DNA of 64,000 nucleotides. It comes from a marine gamma proteobacterium HTCC2080. GTDB taxonomy: Bacteria; Pseudomonadota; Gammaproteobacteria; Pseudomonadales; Halieaceae. The position numbers were made by a program, and so were the translations under genes. The DNA is taken from contig AAVV01000010.1 in NCBI GenBank assembly GCA_000169115.1, forward strand, positions 1 to 64,000, in the 5' to 3' direction. The notes beneath the pieces are model-generated. The model was not told the origin of the DNA. It did no database searches and was given only the letters and a program-made list of their open reading frames with translations. Positions 61,477 through 64,000 of this stretch are shown one piece after another; position 1 is the stretch's first letter, and each line of letters begins with the position of its first letter.

Positions 61477-62823
61477 TCAGACCAGACCTGAAATGAGAAT
61501 AAACGCAATGGCAGGAACCGCCACGTACCGCACGAGCTGGCGCCATATCGAATAAATAACAGGCGTAGTGCTTAGCTCATCTTCACTGTGGACCCTGAGC
61601 ATGAACCACCCTGCGAAGGTGGCAATGAGCAGGCCCCCCGCAGGCAACAAAATTTTATCGGGGATCGCAAAAGCCACGTCATTAAAGTTAAAACCTGCGA
61701 TTCTGTAGTCAGCCCAAACACCATAGGACAGCACGCTGGCAATGCTGCACGACGTGACCGCTGCAACAACTACAGCTGAGCCAAAGTGCCGATGTATCGC
61801 AAAACGCTCACTTACCCATGCGGTCACCGACTCCAGTAATCCCACCATGCTAGTAATGCCAGCAACCGCGAGCATGATAAAGAATAAAATTGCAAAAACA
61901 TGGCCCCCGGGCATTTGCGCAAAAGCTACCGGCAAAGTCTTAAAAATAAGACCAGCACCACTAGCAATATCTAACCCGTAGTGGAAAACCGCTGGAAAGA
62001 CGACAAAGCCTGCGAGCAGCGCCACAAAGGTATCAGCAAGGACAACAATAATAGCCGCACGAGTAATCGAAAAACCTTTGGGCAAGTAGGCGCCATAAGT
62101 CATCATGCCGCCCATAGCGACCCCGAGTGAAAAGAAAGCCTGACCTATCGCTGCCAATAATGTATCAGGCCCAACCTTGCTGAAGTCAGGTGTGAACAGC
62201 CACTCCAACGTTTCCACAAAGCCACCCGCAAAGATGTTGTAAATGCTCAACCCAATAAGCAGCGCAAACATAAGAGGCATCATGACCGTCACCGCACGCT
62301 CAATACCCCCTTTCACCCCGGAGAAGATAATCGTGCCCACAATAAGATTCCCTAACAGGGTCCAGAACAGCATGCCACCACTGTTCGCAAGCAGGACGTC
62401 AAAAGCCTCAGATGAGCTTTCAGCATCGATACCAACAAAGCCGGTCATAGCGGCCTTCGAAAGATAAGACAAAACCCAACCGACCACGACTGCATAGGTA
62501 ACCGCAATCGCAAATGCGGTGAGAACGCCCATTCCCCCTACCAAGCCCCAGTACCTAGAGCGACCCGACTCCTCTGCAACCCGCGTCATAGACTCAGGAG
62601 GACTACTCTGCCCACGACGGCCAATAACAAGCTCGGCGACAAGACAGGGAACGCCAATACAAAAAGCACAAAATAAGTAAATTAAAACGAAGGCGGAGCC
62701 ACCATTTTCACCTGTGACGTAGGGAAATCTCCATATATTTCCCAGACCCACCGCAAAGCCAACGGAGGCCATGATGAAGGCGAAACGACTCGACCAATGT
62801 GCGTTACCGGCAGCAGCTGTCAT
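61477..62823 (-). CDS. Sodium-dependent transporter (NSS/SNF family, LeuT fold)
   Basis: 448 residues, 11-12 helices. Helix 1 has the Na+ and substrate site FIMASVGFAVGLGNIWRFPYVTGENGGSAF (given by its borders F-I-M and S-A-F, residues about 15-44); AFFSLGVAMGGMMTYGAYLP is helix 6/7 region, and helix 8 has ITSMVGLLESVTAW. Substrate is probably an amino acid or amine. It is the first gene of the pair with the AGCS transporter; the 225-nt spacer upstream separates it from gspN. Confidence 0.93.
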   Translation of the reverse strand: MTAAAGNAHWSSRFAFIMASVGFAVGLGNIWRFPYVTGENGGSAFVLIYLFCAFCIGVPCLVAELVIGRRGQSSPPESMTRVAEESGRSRYWGLVGGMGVLTAFAIAVTYAVVVGWVLSYLSKAAMTGFVGIDAESSSEAFDVLLANSGGMLFWTLLGNLIVGTIIFSGVKGGIERAVTVMMPLMFALLIGLSIYNIFAGGFVETLEWLFTPDFSKVGPDTLLAAIGQAFFSLGVAMGGMMTYGAYLPKGFSITRAAIIVVLADTFVALLAGFVVFPAVFHYGLDIASGAGLIFKTLPVAFAQMPGGHVFAILFFIMLAVAGITSMVGLLESVTAWVSERFAIHRHFGSAVVVAAVTSCSIASVLSYGVWADYRIAGFNFNDVAFAIPDKILLPAGGLLIATFAGWFMLRVHSEDELSTTPVIYSIWRQLVRYVAVPAIAFILISGLV

Positions 62824-63048
62824 AGCTAGACATCCCCTTCTCTAAAGTTGTGCGCCCGTTTTACGCCGAGCCGTTTTTCCTGAAAATCAACGCACTGACC
62901 TAGCAATGCCAGCATGAATACTCATACCGCCAACCTGTCAGACTGTGCACATTACATAGCGACCGACCTGGCATCACTACTGATCAGTGGCCTAGCTAGC
63001 AAACGCGCTGAATCCTTGGTCCCGCTAAGAGCCTAGTAGCGTTATTGT

Positions 63049-63792
63049 TTAAAAGCTGCCCTTAATAACCATATCAAATCCAGTAGGCTTTGGGGCTGCC
63101 AATAGCTGAAGCGCGCCAGCTAATTCTGGGTCTGTCGTTGCAGGACCCGACAGGTCAAGATCAATTTCGTAGTCGCTTTCAGCGACTACAACATCCCCCG
63201 CCACCACCAGCGTACCCGATAGGGTCGTGACTTGCCCCTGCACCCTATTGTTATCGCTCGATAAGCTCAATTGGTAATCGCCCAAGGGCACATCACCGGC
63301 TGCGGCTGCCCAGACAGCATTTTGCCAAAGCAGCTTTCCATCAAGTGCTAGAATTTGATCCGAAGCTATAGCAATTTCAGAAAAATCCGCAATGACGCGG
63401 CCACCAATATAGAGCGGTAAAAACTGACGTATCAGGCCGCTCTCGAAGCGCGCGTGAAAATTTTTAATGGCTACAATGCCCGATAGGTCCCGCGTAAACA
63501 CCCCGGTGAGCTGCTGCCCACTCCACTCAACGCTTAGGGTGACCGTGGGTCGTAAAAGCAAGAGAGACAGCGGCGAAAAATGCCAACTTGCCCTGCCGAG
63601 AACCAAGGCTCCATCGTCTAACTGCAACGCGCTACGGCCTGCTTCACCTGACCAAAATGAACCTGAAACAGCCGTAAGCACCAGTCTCTCTGGAAGTAGT
63701 ATTTCCACCAGCCTTGCCGGCGCCTGCCACACCGAAAAGCAAATCAGCAAGCACACCAGCATTAACCTGAGACGCACAGAAAACAGCTTCAC
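63049..63792 (-). CDS. gspN: Type II secretion system protein N
   Basis: 247 residues, GTG start in a GTGA overlap with the gspM stop. One N-terminal membrane helix (LRLMLVCLLICFSVWQAPA) and then a beta-rich periplasmic domain with VSGSFWSGEAG and LSLLLLRPTVTLSVEW, the GspN pattern. It is an accessory inner-membrane part of the secretion machine. It is the last gene of the gsp operon. Confidence 0.85.
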   Translation of the reverse strand: MKLFSVRLRLMLVCLLICFSVWQAPARLVEILLPERLVLTAVSGSFWSGEAGRSALQLDDGALVLGRASWHFSPLSLLLLRPTVTLSVEWSGQQLTGVFTRDLSGIVAIKNFHARFESGLIRQFLPLYIGGRVIADFSEIAIASDQILALDGKLLWQNAVWAAAAGDVPLGDYQLSLSSDNNRVQGQVTTLSGTLVVAGDVVVAESDYEIDLDLSGPATTDPELAGALQLLAAPKPTGFDMVIKGSF

Positions 63793-64000
63793 CCGGGATC
63801 AGCAACACGTATTGTTGCGTTGACACCGCCCGCGCCACTACTGCGTACGATCGCTACGTCGATAACTAAAAGGCCTTCCGTAACTTCTAATCTATACAGC
63901 CACTTAACAAGCGCATCATAGTTAATTGCCTCGAAACGCACTTGCACCTCACCACGGCTGTTCGGTTGAAGGCGCCTAACCACAAGCCCCTCGAGCTTAC
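63789..64000 (-). CDS. gspM: Type II secretion system protein M, C-terminal part (cut by window edge)
   Basis: The last 70 codons only. The segment GEVQVRFEAINYDALVKWLYRLEVTEGLL (given by borders G-E-V and G-L-L) followed by VIDVAIVRSSGAGGVNATIRV is the ferredoxin-like periplasmic end of GspM, where F-x-x-ANFD/NYDALVKWL is typical. It runs off the window at 64000 and overlaps gspN by 4 nt. Confidence 0.8.
   Translation of the reverse strand, partial: KLEGLVVRRLQPNSRGEVQVRFEAINYDALVKWLYRLEVTEGLLVIDVAIVRSSGAGGVNATIRVADPG

Noticed and set aside
62914-63036. A 40-codon plus-strand frame in the spacer between the NSS transporter and gspN
   Set aside because: No ribosome site, no hydrophobic or domain pattern; chance ORF.

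Overview
The window looks like the chromosome of a marine gammaproteobacterium. The backbone order gyrA-serC-pheA-tyrA-aroA-cmk-rpsA-ihfB-lapA-lapB-pyrF, with mtaD-ubiG-mupP-yciK running divergently from gyrA, is the arrangement known from Pseudomonas and relatives. Complete Sox thiosulfate oxidation, two sodium-coupled amino-acid transporters, sulfated-glycan genes and an acyclic-terpene/branched acyl-CoA type operon fit an oligotrophic seawater lineage such as the OM60/NOR5 (Halieaceae) or a neighbouring group. The exact family is inference. I saw no rRNA, tRNA, CRISPR array, phage or insertion sequence.

Layout. (1) 1-7205, minus strand: a surface-glycan type group (start of an unknown gene, sulfatase, SAM methyltransferase, GT2 glycosyltransferase, sulfotransferase) and a lipoprotein Ntn-hydrolase of the penicillin/AHL acylase family. 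(2) 7434-15219: the minus-strand operon soxC-D-Y-Z-A-X-B, followed by a small glycosyltransferase, with a divergent SoxS/SoxW-like thioredoxin. This is a full Paracoccus-type periplasmic thiosulfate oxidation system that includes SoxCD. (3) 15196-23276: a minus-strand operon for AtuA-like protein, acyl-CoA carboxylase beta, enoyl-CoA hydratase, biotin carboxylase alpha and a TIGR03084-like protein, with a divergent TetR regulator and a perfect inverted repeat in the shared promoter region. (4) 23307-28624: a DHH phosphoesterase, a minimal O-antigen initiation set (WbpM-like dehydratase, WecA/WbpL-like transferase, epimerase) and a ComEA-like protein. (5) 28726-41100: the conserved pyrF-lapB-lapA-ihfB / rpsA-cmk-aroA-tyrA-pheA-serC-gyrA block. 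(6) 41233-44750: mtaD-ubiG-mupP-yciK. (7) 44752-48944: rluB-scpB-scpA-yciO-PHP phosphoesterase. (8) 49026-55919: yciB, an SH3/coiled-coil protein, cyclophilin, an unusual PdxJ, an RluA-type synthase, a DUF2244 protein, rimO, rsmE, msrA. (9) 56200-60145: a compact plus-strand operon coding for a VWA protein, a membrane J-domain protein, an unknown protein, HtpX and a DegS-type protease, possibly ending with a 48-residue membrane peptide. (10) 60054-64000, minus strand: AGCS and NSS transporters, then gspN and the 3' end of gspM of a type II secretion system.

Points that stand out: soxB and the VWA gene both have a well-conserved N-terminus that begins at ATC, with no ATG/GTG/TTG in the right place; the PdxJ carries the motif set I remember from Bacteroidota enzymes; the VWA/J-domain/HtpX/DegS operon looks like an undescribed envelope quality-control module; and two small ORFs of 48 and 56 codons are candidate membrane peptides.

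Many start codons were re-chosen from Shine-Dalgarno spacing, operon overlap and family N-termini; each such choice is stated. All functions are from reading motifs in the translated sequence; no database search was run.
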